A DNA stretch of 64,000 nucleotides from Ectobius pallidus (taxonomy: Eukaryota; Arthropoda; Insecta; Blattodea; Ectobiidae): assembly GCA_964059195.1 (NCBI GenBank), contig CAXKWD010000015.1, positions 1,302,001 through 1,366,000 on the forward strand, given 5' to 3'. Both the position numbers and the translations under genes were made by a program. Below the pieces are notes generated by a model that did not search any database, had not been told where the DNA came from, and saw only the letters and a program-made list of their open reading frames with translations. Below, piece by piece: positions 23,996 to 38,000 of this stretch. Numbering within the stretch: the first letter of the stretch is position 1; the number at the start of each line of letters is the position of its first letter.

Positions 23996-24818
23996 ATGAC
24001 ATTGCTAGGCAACAGTTTCGTATTTGGAGATGGCATTGCTAAGCTACAGTTTCTTGTTCAAAATGTCAATGCTAAGCAACAGTCAGGTGTTTTAAAAACT
24101 TCATTGCTAAGCAACAGTTTCCGGTTTAGACTGGCATCGCTAGGCAACACTTTTGTGATAGAAAAAATTTAATTGTTGGCAGCCAAATTGTCTTTAAAAG
24201 TTACATTGCTAGGAAAAGTTACGACTTTGAAAAATGCATTGAAAGGTAAAGGTTTTTTGTCCGAAATTGACATTGCTACGCAACAGTATCTTTTTTTAAA
24301 AGCTTTTAATAGGTAGCAATATTATGTTTAAGAATGACATTGCTAAGCAATAGATCTTTTTGATGACTTTGCTAGGCAACAGTTTCCGGTTTAGACTGGC
24401 ATGGCTAGGCAAAACTTTCGTGATAGAAAAATTACATTGTATTTAAATTGTATTTAAAAATTACATTGCTAGGAAAAAGTTTCACTTTGAAAAATGCATT
24501 GAAATGTAAAAGTTTTGTGTCTGAAATTGACATTGCTACGCAACAGTATATTTTTTTAAAAGTTTATAATAGGTAGCAATATTGTGTTTAAAAATGACAT
24601 TGCTAAGCAACAGTTCTTTTTGACGACATTGCTAGGCAACAGTTCCCGGTTTAAAATGGCATTGCTAGGCAACACTTTCGTGTTTTAAAACTCATTGCTA
24701 GGCAACAGTATTCTTTCTGTTCAAGCAAAATTTACAACCCATGTTTTGCCATTAGCATTTCACCGATATTTTCATTGTATGTATTGATCATTGAGGGATT
24801 AAAAACTATTCCTTATAG
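23996..24818 (+). repeat. S monomer with a 5-bp templated replacement (823 bp)
   Basis: After ATTACATTGT at 24431-24440 the usual TAGGCAGCCA is replaced by ATTTA, giving GTATTTAAATTGTATTTAAA. The inserted bases copy the adjacent TGTATTTAAA. Net loss is 5 bp, which accounts for the 823-bp length. The sister S unit at 31162 has the normal sequence, so the change is younger than the duplication of the 7.17-kb HOR. Confidence 0.85.
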
Positions 24819-25644
24819 ATGACATTCCTAGGCAACAGTTTCGTATTTGGAGATGGCATTGCTAAGCTACAGTTTCTTGTTCAAAATGTCAATGCTAAGC
24901 AACAGTCAGGTGTTTTAAAAACTTCATTGCTAAGCAACAGTTTCCGGTTTAGACTGGCATCGCTAGGCAACACTTTTGTGATAGAAAAATTTAATTGTTG
25001 GCAGCCAAATTGTCTTTAAAAGTTACATTGCTAGGAAAAGTTACGACTTTGAAAAATGCATTGAAAGGTAAAGGTTTTTTGTCCGAAATTGACATTGCTA
25101 CGCAACAGTATTTTTTTTAAAAGCTTTTAATAGGTAGCAATATTATGTTTAAGAATGACATTGCTAAGCAACAGATCTTTTTGATGACTTTGCTAGGCAA
25201 CAGTTTCCGGTTTAGACTGGCATGGCTAGGCAAAACTTTCGTGATAGAAAAATTACATTGTTAGGCAGCCAAATTGTATTTAAAAATTACATTCCTAGGA
25301 AAAAGTTTCACTTTGAAAAATGCATTGAAATGTAAAAGTTTTGTGTCTGAAATTGACATTGCTACGCAACAGTATATTTTTTTAAAAGTTTATAATAGGT
25401 AGCAATATTGTGTTTAAAAATGGCATTGCTAAGCAACAGTTCTTTTTGACGACATTGCTAGGCAACAGTTCCCGGTTTAAAATGGCATTGCTAGGCAACA
25501 CTTTCGTGTTTTAAAACTCATTGCTAGGCAACAGTATTCTTTCTGTTCAAGCAAAATTTACAACCCATGTTTTGCCATTAGCATTTCACCGATATTTTCA
25601 TTGTATGTATTGATCATTGAGGGATTAAAAACTATTCCTTATAG

Positions 25645-26206
25645 ATGACATTGCTAGGAAACAGTTTCGTATTTGGAGATGGCATTGCTAAGCTACAGTT
25701 TCTTGTTCAAGATGTCAATGCTAAGCAACAGTCAGGTGTTTTAAAAACATCATTGCTAAGCAACAGTTTCCGGTTTAGACTGGCTTCGCTAGGCAACACT
25801 TTTGTGATAGAAAAATCTAATTGTTAGGCAGCCAAATTGTCTTTAAATGTTACATTGCTAGGAAAAAGTTTCGTCTTTGAATAATGCATTGAAATGTAAA
25901 AGTTTGGTGTCTGAAATTGACATAGCTACGCAACAGTATATATTTTAAAAGTTTATAATAGGTAGCAATATTGTGTTTATAAATGACATTGCTAAGAAAA
26001 GTTATTTTTTATGACATTGCTAGGCAACAGTTTCCGGTTTAAAATGGCATTGCTAGGCAACACTTTCGTGTTTTAAAACTCATTGCTAGGCAACGGTATT
26101 CTTTCTGTTCAAGCAAAATTTACAACCCATGTTTTGCCATTAGCATTTCACCGATATTTTCATTGTATGTATTGATCATTGAGGGATTAAAAACTATTCC
26201 TTATAG
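25645..26206 (+). repeat. Short monomer W (562 bp), eight subunits deleted
   Basis: Subunit 6 (TTAGGCAGCCAAATTGTCTTTAAA split across 25824-25847) runs straight into subunit 15 sequence (CTAGGAAAAAGTTTCGTC, from about 25857). The missing piece is the 264/265 bp from subunit 7 to 14. The junction falls in the shared TTACATTGCTAGGA of blocks I and II. Private marks are GGCTTCGCTAGG, TTTAAATGTTAC and CAACGGTATTC. Confidence 0.9.
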
Positions 26207-27857
26207 ATGACATTGCTAGGCAACAGTTTCGTATTTGGAGATGGCATTGCTAAGCTACAGTTTCTTGTTCAAGATGTCAATGCTAAGCAACAGTCAGGTG
26301 TTTTAAAAACATCATTGCTAAGCAACAGTTTCCGGTTTAGACTGGCATCGCTAGGCAACACTTTTGTGATAGAAAAATCTAATTGTTAGGCAGCCAAATT
26401 GTCTTTAAAAGTTACATTGCTAGGAAAAGTTACGACTTTGAAAAATGAATTGAAAGGTAAAGGTTTTGTGTCAGAAATTGACATATCTCCGCAACAGTAT
26501 CTTTTTTTAAAAGCTTTTAATAGGTAGCAATATTATGATTAAAAATGATATTGCTAAGCAACAGATCTTTTTGATGACATTGCTAGGCAACAGTTTCCGG
26601 TTTAGACTGGCATGGCTAGGCAAAACTTTCGTGATAGAAAAATTACATTGTTAGGGAGCCAAATAGTATTTAAAAATTACATTGCTAGGAAAAAGTTTCG
26701 TCTTTGAATAATGCATTGAAATGTAAAAGTTTGGTGTCTGAAATTGACATTGCTACGCAACAGGATATATTTTAAAAGTTTATAATAGGTAGCAATATTG
26801 TGTTTATAAATGACATTGCTAAGAAAAGTTATTTTTTATGACATTGCTAGGCAACAGTTTCCGGTTTAAAATGGCATTGCTAGGCAACACTTTCGTGTTA
26901 AAACTCATTACTAGGCAACAGTATTCTTTCTATTCAAGCAAAATTTACAACCCATGTTTTGCCATTAGCATTTCACCGATATTTTCATTGTATGTATTGA
27001 TCATGGAGGGATTAAAAACTATTCCTTATAGATGACATTGCTAGGCAACAGTTTCGTATTTGGAGATGGCATTGCTAAGCTACAGTTTCTTGTTCAAAAT
27101 GTCAATGCTAAGCAACAGTCAGGTGTTTTAAAAACTTCATTGCTAAGCAACAGTTTCCGGTTTAGACTGGCATCGCTAGGCAACACTTTTGTGATAGAAA
27201 AATTTAATTGTTGGCAGCCAAATTGTCTTTAAAAGTTACATTGCTAGGAAAAGTTACGACTTTGAAAAATGCATTGAAAGGTAAAGGTTTTTTGTCCGAA
27301 ATTGACATTGCTACGCAACAGTATTTTTTTTAAAAGCTTTTAATAGGTAGCAATATTATGTTTAAGAATGACATTGCTAAGCAACAGATCTTTTTGATGA
27401 CTTTGCTAGGCAACAGTTTCCGGTTTAGACTGGCATGGCTAGGCAAAACTTTCGTGATAGAAAAATTACATTGTTAGGCAGCCAAATTGTATTTAAAAAT
27501 TACATTCCTAGGAAAAAGTTTCACTTTGAAAAATGCATTGAAATGTAAAAGTTTTGTGTCTGAAATTGACATTGCTACGCAACAGTATATTTTTTTAAAA
27601 GTTTATAATAGGTAGCAATATTGTGTTTAAAAATGGCATTGCTAAGCAACAGTTCTTTTTGACGACATTGCTAGGCAACAGTTCCCGGTTTAAAATGGCA
27701 TTGCTAGGCAACACTTTCGTGTTTTAAAACTCATTGCTAGGCAACAGTATTCTTTCTGTTCAAGCAAAATTTACAACCCATGTTTTGCCATTAGCATTTC
27801 ACCGATATTTTCATTGTATGTATTGATCATTGAGGGATTAAAAACTATTCCTTATAG

Positions 27858-30800
27858 ATGACATTGCTAGGAAACAGTTTCGTATTTGGAGATGGCATTG
27901 CTAAGCTACAGTTTCTTGTTCAAGATGTCAATGCTAAGCAACAGTCAGGTGTTTTAAAAACATCATTGCTAAGCAACAGTTTCCGGTTTAGACTGGCATC
28001 GCTAGGCAACACTTTTGTGATAGAAAAATCTAATTGTTAGGCAGCCAAATTGTCTTTAAAAGTTACATTGCTAGGAAAAGTTACGACTTTGAAAAATGCA
28101 TTGAAAGGTAAAGGTTTTGTGTCAGAAATTGACATATCTCCGCAACAGTATCTTTTTTTAAAAGCTTTTAATAGGTAGCAATATTATGATTAAAAATGAC
28201 ATTGCTAAGCAACAGATCTTTTTGATGACATTGCTAGGCAACAGTTTCCGGTTTAGACTGGCATGGCTAGGCAAAACTTTCGTGATAGAAAAATTACATT
28301 GTTAGGCAGCCAAATAGTATTTAAAAATTACATTGCTAGGAAAAAGTTTCGTCTTTGAATAATGCATTGAAATGTAAAAGTTTGGTGTCTGAAATTGACA
28401 TAGCTACGCAACAGTATATATTTTAAAAGTTTATAATAGGTAGCAATATTGTGTTTATAAATGACATTGCTAAGAAAAGTTATTTTTTATGACATTGCTA
28501 GGCAACAGTTTCCGGTTTAAAATGGCATTGCTAGGCAACACTTTCGTGTTTTAAAACTCATTGCTAGACAACAGTATTCTTTCTGTTCAAGCAAAATTTA
28601 CAACCCATGTTTTGCCATTAGCATTTCACCGATATTTTCATTGTATGTATTGATCATTGAGGGATTAAAAACTATTCCTTATAGATGACATTGCTAGGCA
28701 ACAGTTTCGTATTTGGAGATGGCATTGCTAAGCTACAGTTTCTTGTTCAAGATGTCAATGCTAAGCAACAGTCAGGTGTTTTAAAAACATCATTGCTAAG
28801 CAACAGTTTCCGGTTTAGACTGGCATCGCTAGGCAACACTTTTGTGATAGAAAAATCTAATTGTTAGGCAGCCAAATTGTCTTTAAAAGTTACATTGCTA
28901 GGAAAAGTTACGACTTTGAAAAATGAATTGAAAGGTAAAGGTTTTGTGTCAGAAATTGACATATCTCCGCAACAGTATCTTTTTTTAAAAGCTTTTAATA
29001 GGTAGCAATATTATGATTAAAAATGATATTGCTAAGCAACAGATCTTTTTGATGACATTGCTAGGCAACAGTTTCCGGTTTAGACTGGCATGGCTAGGCA
29101 AAACTTTCGTGATAGAAAAATTACATTGTTAGGCAGCCAAATAGTATTTAAAAATTACATTGCTAGGAAAAAGTTTCGTCTTTGAATAATGCATTGAAAT
29201 GTAAAAGTTTGGTGTCTGAAATTGACATTGCTACGCAACAGGATATATTTTAAAAGTTTATAATAGGTAGCAATATTGTGTTTATAAATGACATTGCTAA
29301 GAAAAGTTATTTTTTATGACATTGCTAGGCAACAGTTTCCGGTTTAAAATGGCATTGCTAGGCAACACTTTCGTGTTAAAACTCATTACTAGGCAACAGT
29401 ATTCTTTCTATTCAAGCAAAATTTACAACCCATGTTTTGCCATTAGCATTTCACCGATATTTTCATTGTATGTATTGATCATGGAGGGATTAAAAACTAT
29501 TCCTTATAGATGACATTGCTAGGCAACAGTTTCGTATTTGGAGATGGCATTGCTAAGCTACAGTTTCTTGTTCAAAATGTCAATGCTAAGCAACAGTCAG
29601 GTGTTTTAAAAACTTCATTGCTAAGCAACAGTTTCCGGTTTAGACTGGCATCGCTAGGCAACACTTTTGTGATAGAAAAAATTTAATTGTTGGCAGCCAA
29701 ATTGTCTTTAAAAGTTACATTGCTAGGAAAAGTTACGACTTTGAAAAATGCATTGAAAGGTAAAGGTTTTTTGTCCGAAATTGACATTGCTACGCAACAG
29801 TATCTTTTTTTAAAAGCTTTTAATAGGTAGCAATATTATGTTTAAGAATGACATTGCTAAGCAACAGATCTTTTTGATGACTTTGCTAGGCAACAGTTTC
29901 CGGTTTAGACTGGCATGGCTAGGCAAAACTTTCGTGATAGAAAAATTACATTGTTAGGCAGCCAAATAGTATTTAAAAATTACATTGCTAGGAAAAAGTT
30001 TCGTCTTTGAATAATGCATTGAAATGTAAAAGTTTGGTGTCTGAAATTGACATAGCTACGCAACAGTATATATTTTAAAAGTTTATAATAGGTAGCAATA
30101 TTGTGTTTATAAATGTCATTGCTAAGAAAAGTTATTTTTTATGACATTGCTAGGCAACAGTTTCCGGTTTAAAATGGCATTGCTAGGCAACACTTTCGTG
30201 TTTTAAAACTCATTGCTAGGCAACAGTATTCTTTCTGTTCAAGCAAAATTTACAACCCATGTTTTGCCATTAGCATTTCACCGATATTTTCATTGTATGT
30301 ATTGATCATTGAGGGATTAAAAACTATTCCTTATAGATGACATTGCTAGGCAACAGTTTCGTATTTGGAGATGGCATTGCTAAGCTACAGTTTCTTGTTC
30401 AAGATGTCAATGCTAAGCAACAGTCAGGTGTTTTAAAAACATCATTGCTAAGCAACAGTTTCCGGTTTAGACTGGCATCGCTAGGCAACACTTTTGTGAT
30501 AGAAAAATCTAATTGTTAGGCAGCCAAATTGTCTTTAAAAGTTACATTGCTAGGAAAAGTTACGACTTTGAAAAATGAATTGAAAGGTAAAGGTTTTGTG
30601 TCAGAAATTGACATATCTCCGCAACAGTATCTTTTTTTAAAAGCTTTTAATAGGTAGCAATATTATGATTAAAAATGATATTGCTAAGCAACAGATCTTT
30701 TTGATGACATTGCTAGGCAACAGTTTCCGGTTTAGACTGGCATGGCTAGGCAAAACTTTCGTGATAGAAAAATTACATTGTTAGGCAGCCAAATAGTATT

Positions 30801-33800
30801 TAAAAATTACATTGCTAGGAAAAAGTTTCGTCTTTGAATAATGCATTGAAATGTAAAAGTTTGGTGTCTGAAATTGACATTGCTACGCAACAGGATATAT
30901 TTTAAAAGTTTATAATAGGTAGCAATATTGTGTTTATAAATGACATTGCTAAGAAAAGTTATTTTTTATGACATTGCTAGGCAACAGTTTCCGGTTTAAA
31001 ATGGCATTGCTAGGCAACACTTTCGTGTTAAAACTCATTACTAGGCAACAGTATTCTTTCTATTCAAGCAAAATTTACAACCCATGTTTTGCCATTAGCA
31101 TTTCACCGATATTTTCATTGTATGTATTGATCATGGAGGGATTAAAAACTATTCCTTATAGATGACATTGCTAGGCAACAGTTTCGTATTTGGAGATGGC
31201 ATTGCTAAGCTACAGTTTCTTGTTCAAAATGTCAATGCTAAGCAACAGTCAGGTGTTTTAAAAACTTCATTGCTAAGCAACAGTTTCCGGTTTAGACTGG
31301 CATCGCTAGGCAACACTTTTGTGATAGAAAAAATTTAATTGTTGGCAGCCAAATTGTCTTTAAAAGTTACATTGCTAGGAAAAGTTACGACTTTGAAAAA
31401 TGCATTGAAAGGTAAAGGTTTTTTGTCCGAAATTGACATTGCTACGCAACAGTATCTTTTTTTAAAAGCTTTTAATAGGTAGCAATATTATGTTTAAGAA
31501 TGACATTGCTAAGCAATAGATCTTTTTGATGACTTTGCTAGGCAACAGTTTCCGGTTTAGACTGGCATGGCTAGGCAAAACTTTCGTGATAGAAAAATTA
31601 CATTGTTAGGCAGCCAAATTGTATTTAAAAATTACATTGCTAGGAAAAAGTTTCACTTTGAAAAATGCATTGAAATGTAAAAGATTTGTGTCTGAAATTG
31701 ACATTGCTACGCAACAGTATATTTTTTTAAAAGTTTATAATAGGTAGCAATATTGTGTTTAAAAATGACATTGCTAAGCAACAGTTCTTTTTGACGACAT
31801 TGCTAGGCAACAGTTCCCGGTTTAAAATGGCATTGCTAGGCAACACTTTCGTGTTTTAAAACTCATTGCTAGGCAACAGTATTCTTTCTGTTCAAGCAAA
31901 ATTTACAACCCATGTTTTGCCATTAGCATTTCACCGATATTTTCATTGTATGTATTGATCATTGAGGGATTAAAAACTATTCCTTATAGATGACATTCCT
32001 AGGCAACAGTTTCGTATTTGGAGATGGCATTGCTAAGCTACAGTTTCTTGTTCAAAATGTCAATGCTAAGCAACAGTCAGGTGTTTTAAAAACTTCATTG
32101 CTAAGCAACAGTTTCCGGTTTAGACTGGCATCGCTAGGCAACACTTTTGTGATAGAAAAATTTAATTGTTGGCAGCCAAATTGTCTTTAAAAGTTACATT
32201 GCTAGGAAAAGTTACGACTTTGAAAAATGCATTGAAAGGTAAAGGTTTTTTGTCCGAAATTGACATTGCTACGCAACAGTATTTTTTTTAAAAGCTTTTA
32301 ATAGGTAGCAATATTATGTTTAAGAATGACATTGCTAAGCAACAGATCTTTTTGATGACTTTGCTAGGCAACAGTTTCCGGTTTAGACTGGCATGGCTAG
32401 GCAAAACTTTCGTGATAGAAAAATTACATTGTTAGGCAGCCAAATTGTATTTAAAAATTACATTCCTAGGAAAAAGTTTCACTTTGAAAAATGCATTGAA
32501 ATGTAAAAGTTTTGTGTCTGAAATTGACATTGCTACGCAACAGTATATTTTTTTAAAAGTTTATAATAGGTAGCAATATTGTGTTTAAAAATGGCATTGC
32601 TAAGCAACAGTTCTTTTTGACGACATTGCTAGGCAACAGTTCCCGGTTTAAAATGGCATTGCTAGGCAACACTTTCGTGTTTTAAAACTCATTGCTAGGC
32701 AACAGTATTCTTTCTGTTCAAGCAAAATTTACAACCCATGTTTTGCCATTAGCATTTCACCGATATTTTCATTGTATGTATTGATCATTGAGGGATTAAA
32801 AACTATTCCTTATAGATGACATTGCTAGGAAACAGTTTCGTATTTGGAGATGGCATTGCTAAGCTACAGTTTCTTGTTCAAGATGTCAATGCTAAGCAAC
32901 AGTCAGGTGTTTTAAAAACATCATTGCTAAGCAACAGTTTCCGGTTTAGACTGGCTTCGCTAGGCAACACTTTTGTGATAGAAAAATCTAATTGTTAGGC
33001 AGCCAAATTGTCTTTAAATGTTACATTGCTAGGAAAAAGTTTCGTCTTTGAATAATGCATTGAAATGTAAAAGTTTGGTGTCTGAAATTGACATAGCTAC
33101 GCAACAGTATATATTTTAAAAGTTTATAATAGGTAGCAATATTGTGTTTATAAATGACATTGCTAAGAAAAGTTATTTTTTATGACATTGCTAGGCAACA
33201 GTTTCCGGTTTAAAATGGCATTGCTAGGCAACACTTTCGTGTTTTAAAACTCATTGCTAGGCAACGGTATTCTTTCTGTTCAAGCAAAATTTACAACCCA
33301 TGTTTTGCCATTAGCATTTCACCGATATTTTCATTGTATGTATTGATCATTGAGGGATTAAAAACTATTCCTTATAGATGACATTGCTAGGCAACAGTTT
33401 CGTATTTGGAGATGGCATTGCTAAGCTACAGTTTCTTGTTCAAGATGTCAATGCTAAGCAACAGTCAGGTGTTTTAAAAACATCATTGCTAAGCAACAGT
33501 TTCCGGTTTAGACTGGCATCGCTAGGCAACACTTTTGTGATAGAAAAATCTAATTGTTAGGCAGCCAAATTGTCTTTAAAAGTTACATTGCTAGGAAAAG
33601 TTACGACTTTGAAAAATGAATTGAAAGGTAAAGGTTTTGTGTCAGAAATTGACATATCTCCGCAACAGTATCTTTTTTTAAAAGCTTTTAATAGGTAGCA
33701 ATATTATGATTAAAAATGATATTGCTAAGCAACAGATCTTTTTGATGACATTGCTAGGCAACAGTTTCCGGTTTAGACTGGCATGGCTAGGCAAAACTTT

Positions 33801-35028
33801 CGTGATAGAAAAATTACATTGTTAGGGAGCCAAATAGTATTTAAAAATTACATTGCTAGGAAAAAGTTTCGTCTTTGAATAATGCATTGAAATGTAAAAG
33901 TTTGGTGTCTGAAATTGACATTGCTACGCAACAGGATATATTTTAAAAGTTTATAATAGGTAGCAATATTGTGTTTATAAATGACATTGCTAAGAAAAGT
34001 TATTTTTTATGACATTGCTAGGCAACAGTTTCCGGTTTAAAATGGCATTGCTAGGCAACACTTTCGTGTTAAAACTCATTACTAGGCAACAGTATTCTTT
34101 CTATTCAAGCAAAATTTACAACCCATGTTTTGCCATTAGCATTTCACCGATATTTTCATTGTATGTATTGATCATGGAGGGATTAAAAACTATTCCTTAT
34201 AGATGACATTGCTAGGCAACAGTTTCGTATTTGGAGATGGCATTGCTAAGCTACAGTTTCTTGTTCAAAATGTCAATGCTAAGCAACAGTCAGGTGTTTT
34301 AAAAACTTCATTGCTAAGCAACAGTTTCCGGTTTAGACTGGCATCGCTAGGCAACACTTTTGTGATAGAAAAATTTAATTGTTGGCAGCCAAATTGTCTT
34401 TAAAAGTTACATTGCTAGGAAAAGTTACGACTTTGAAAAATGCATTGAAAGGTAAAGGTTTTTTGTCCGAAATTGACATTGCTACGCAACAGTATTTTTT
34501 TTAAAAGCTTTTAATAGGTAGCAATATTATGTTTAAGAATGACATTGCTAAGCAACAGATCTTTTTGATGACTTTGCTAGGCAACAGTTTCCGGTTTAGA
34601 CTGGCATGGCTAGGCAAAACTTTCGTGATAGAAAAATTACATTGTTAGGCAGCCAAATTGTATTTAAAAATTACATTCCTAGGAAAAAGTTTCACTTTGA
34701 AAAATGCATTGAAATGTAAAAGTTTTGTGTCTGAAATTGACATTGCTACGCAACAGTATATTTTTTTAAAAGTTTATAATAGGTAGCAATATTGTGTTTA
34801 AAAATGGCATTGCTAAGCAACAGTTCTTTTTGACGACATTGCTAGGCAACAGTTCCCGGTTTAAAATGGCATTGCTAGGCAACACTTTCGTGTTTTAAAA
34901 CTCATTGCTAGGCAACAGTATTCTTTCTGTTCAAGCAAAATTTACAACCCATGTTTTGCCATTAGCATTTCACCGATATTTTCATTGTATGTATTGATCA
35001 TTGAGGGATTAAAAACTATTCCTTATAG
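27858..35028 (+). repeat. Middle-domain HOR copy 3: nine monomers P-Q-R-Q-S-T-W-Q'-V (7171 bp)
   Basis: Monomers start at 27858 (P), 28685 (Q), 29510 (R), 30337 (Q), 31162 (S), 31990 (T), 32816 (W, 562 bp), 33378 (Q') and 34203 (V). By eye I find only a few differences from copy 2: the 5-bp change in S, AAAAGATTTGTG at about 31680 where copy 2 has AAAAGTTTTGTG, and GGCAGCC in R where copy 2 has GGCAGAC. Such closeness over 7 kb points to very recent duplication, or to an assembly artefact. Confidence 0.9.
32816..33377 (+). repeat. Short monomer W (562 bp), second copy
   Basis: This unit has the same junction (about 33018-33036) and the same private marks as the W at 25645: GGCTTCGC, TTTAAATGTTAC and CAACGGTATTC. 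The two are copies of one deletion event, spread when the nine-monomer HOR was duplicated, and are not independent losses. Confidence 0.9.
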
Positions 35029-38000
35029 ATGACATTGCTAGGAAACAGTTTCGTATTTGGAGATGGCATTGCTAAGCTACAGTTTCTTGTTCAAGATGTC
35101 AATGCTAAGCAACAGTCAGGTGTTTTAAAAACATCATTGCTAAGCAACAGTTTCCGGTTTAGACTGGCATCGCTAGGCAACACTTTTGTGATAGAAAAAT
35201 CTAATTGTTAGGCAGCCAAATTGTCTTTAAAAGTTACATTGCTAGGAAAAGTTACGACTTTGAAAAATGCATTGAAAGGTAAAGGTTTTGTGTCAGAAAT
35301 TGACATATCTCCGCAACAGTATCTTTTTTTAAAAGCTTTTAATAGGTAGCAATATTATGATTAAAAATGACATTGCTAAGCAACAGATCTTTTTGATGAC
35401 ATTGCTAGGCAACAGTTTCCGGTTTAGACTGGCATGGCTAGGCAAAACTTTCGTGATAGAAAAATTACATTGTTAGGCAGCCAAATAGTATTTAAAAATT
35501 ACATTGCTAGGAAAAAGTTTCGTCTTTGAATAATGCATTGAAATGTAAAAGTTTGGTGTCTGAAATTGACATAGCTACGCAACAGTATATATTTTAAAAG
35601 TTTATAATAGGTAGCAATATTGTGTTTATAAATGACATTGCTAAGAAAAGTTATTTTTTATGACATTGCTAGGCAACAGTTTCCGGTTTAAAATGGCATT
35701 GCTAGGCAACACTTTCGTGTTTTAAAACTCATTGCTAGACAACAGTATTCTTTCTGTTCAAGCAAAATTTACAACCCATGTTTTGCCATTAGCATTTCAC
35801 CGATATTTTCATTGTATGTATTGATCATTGAGGGATTAAAAACTATTCCTTATAGATGACATTGCTAGGCAACAGTTTCGTATTTGGAGATGGCATTGCT
35901 AAGCTACAGTTTCTTGTTCAAGATGTCAATGCTAAGCAACAGTCAGGTGTTTTAAAAACATCATTGCTAAGCAACAGTTTCCGGTTTAGACTGGCATCGC
36001 TAGGCAACACTTTTGTGATAGAAAAATCTAATTGTTAGGCAGCCAAATTGTCTTTAAAAGTTACATTGCTAGGAAAAGTTACGACTTTGAAAAATGAATT
36101 GAAAGGTAAAGGTTTTGTGTCAGAAATTGACATATCTCCGCAACAGTATCTTTTTTTAAAAGCTTTTAATAGGTAGCAATATTATGATTAAAAATGATAT
36201 TGCTAAGCAACAGATCTTTTTGATGACATTGCTAGGCAACAGTTTCCGGTTTAGACTGGCATGGCTAGGCAAAACTTTCGTGATAGAAAAATTACATTGT
36301 TAGGCAGCCAAATAGTATTTAAAAATTACATTGCTAGGAAAAAGTTTCGTCTTTGAATAATGCATTGAAATGTAAAAGTTTGGTGTCTGAAATTGACATT
36401 GCTACGCAACAGGATATATTTTAAAAGTTTATAATAGGTAGCAATATTGTGTTTATAAATGACATTGCTAAGAAAAGTTATTTTTTATGACATTGCTAGG
36501 CAACAGTTTCCGGTTTAAAATGGCATTGCTAGGCAACACTTTCGTGTTAAAACTCATTACTAGGCAACAGTATTCTTTCTATTCAAGCAAAATTTACAAC
36601 CCATGTTTTGCCATTAGCATTTCACCGATATTTTCATTGTATGTATTGATCATGGAGGGATTAAAAACTATTCCTTATAGATGACATTGCTAGGCAACAG
36701 TTTCGTATTTGGAGATGGCATTGCTAAGCTACAGTTTCTTGTTCAAAATGTCAATGCTAAGCAACAGTCAGGTGTTTTAAAAACTTCATTGCTAAGCAAC
36801 AGTTTCCGGTTTAGACTGGCATCGCTAGGCAACACTTTTGTGATAGAAAAAATTTAATTGTTGGCAGCCAAATTGTCTTTAAAAGTTACATTGCTAGGAA
36901 AAGTTACGACTTTGAAAAATGCATTGAAAGGTAAAGGTTTTTTGTCCGAAATTGACATTGCTACGCAACAGTATCTTTTTTTAAAAGCTTTTAATAGGTA
37001 GCAATATTATGTTTAAGAATGACATTGCTAAGCAACAGATCTTTTTGATGACTTTGCTAGGCAACAGTTTCCGGTTTAGACTGGCATGGCTAGGCAAAAC
37101 TTTCGTGATAGAAAAATTACATTGTTAGGCAGCCAAATAGTATTTAAAAATTACATTGCTAGGAAAAAGTTTCGTCTTTGAATAATGCATTGAAATGTAA
37201 AAGTTTGGTGTCTGAAATTGACATAGCTACGCAACAGTATATATTTTAAAAGTTTATAATAGGTAGCAATATTGTGTTTATAAATGACATTGCTAAGAAA
37301 AGTTATTTTTTATGACATTGCTAGGCAACAGTTTCCGGTTTAAAATGGCATTGCTAGGCAACACTTTCGTGTTTTAAAACTCATTGCTAGGCAACAGTAT
37401 TCTTTCTGTTCAAGCAAAATTTACAACCCATGTTTTGCCATTAGCATTTCACCGATATTTTCATTGTATGTATTGATCATTGAGGGATTAAAAACTATTC
37501 CTTATAGATGACATTGCTAGGAAACAGTTTCGTATTTGGAGATGGCATTGCTAAGCTACAGTTTCTTGTTCAAGATGTCAATGCTAAGCAACAGTCAGGT
37601 GTTTTAAAAACATCATTGCTAAGCAACAGTTTCCGGTTTAGACTGGCATCGCTAGGCAACACTTTTGTGATAGAAAAATCTAATTGTTAGGCAGCCAAAT
37701 TGTCTTTAAAAGTTACATTGCTAGGAAAAGTTACGACTTTGAAAAATGCATTGAAAGGTAAAGGTTTTGTGTCAGAAATTGACATATCTCCGCAACAGTA
37801 TCTTTTTTTAAAAGCTTTTAATAGGTAGCAATATTATGATTAAAAATGACATTGCTAAGCAACAGATCTTTTTGATGACATTGCTAGGCAACAGTTTCCG
37901 GTTTAGACTGGCATGGCTAGGCAAAACTTTCGTGATAGAAAAATTACATTGTTAGGCAGCCAAATAGTATTTAAAAATTACATTGCTAGGAAAAAGTTTC

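Larger units (their letters stand above)
20692..27857 (+). repeat. Middle-domain HOR copy 2: nine monomers P-Q-R-Q-S-T-W-Q'-V (7166 bp)
   Basis: Monomers start at 20692 (P), 21519 (Q), 22344 (R), 23171 (Q), 23996 (S, 823 bp), 24819 (T), 25645 (W, 562 bp), 26207 (Q') and 27032 (V). Q' differs from Q by TTAGGGAGCC. The order and private marks match the next copy monomer by monomer. The 5-bp length difference between the two copies lies entirely in the S unit. Confidence 0.9.

Noticed and set aside
25645..26206. The 562-bp units as a separate satellite family
   Set aside because: They align to the standard monomer on both sides of one junction and lack exactly one internal 265-bp block, so they are deletion derivatives.
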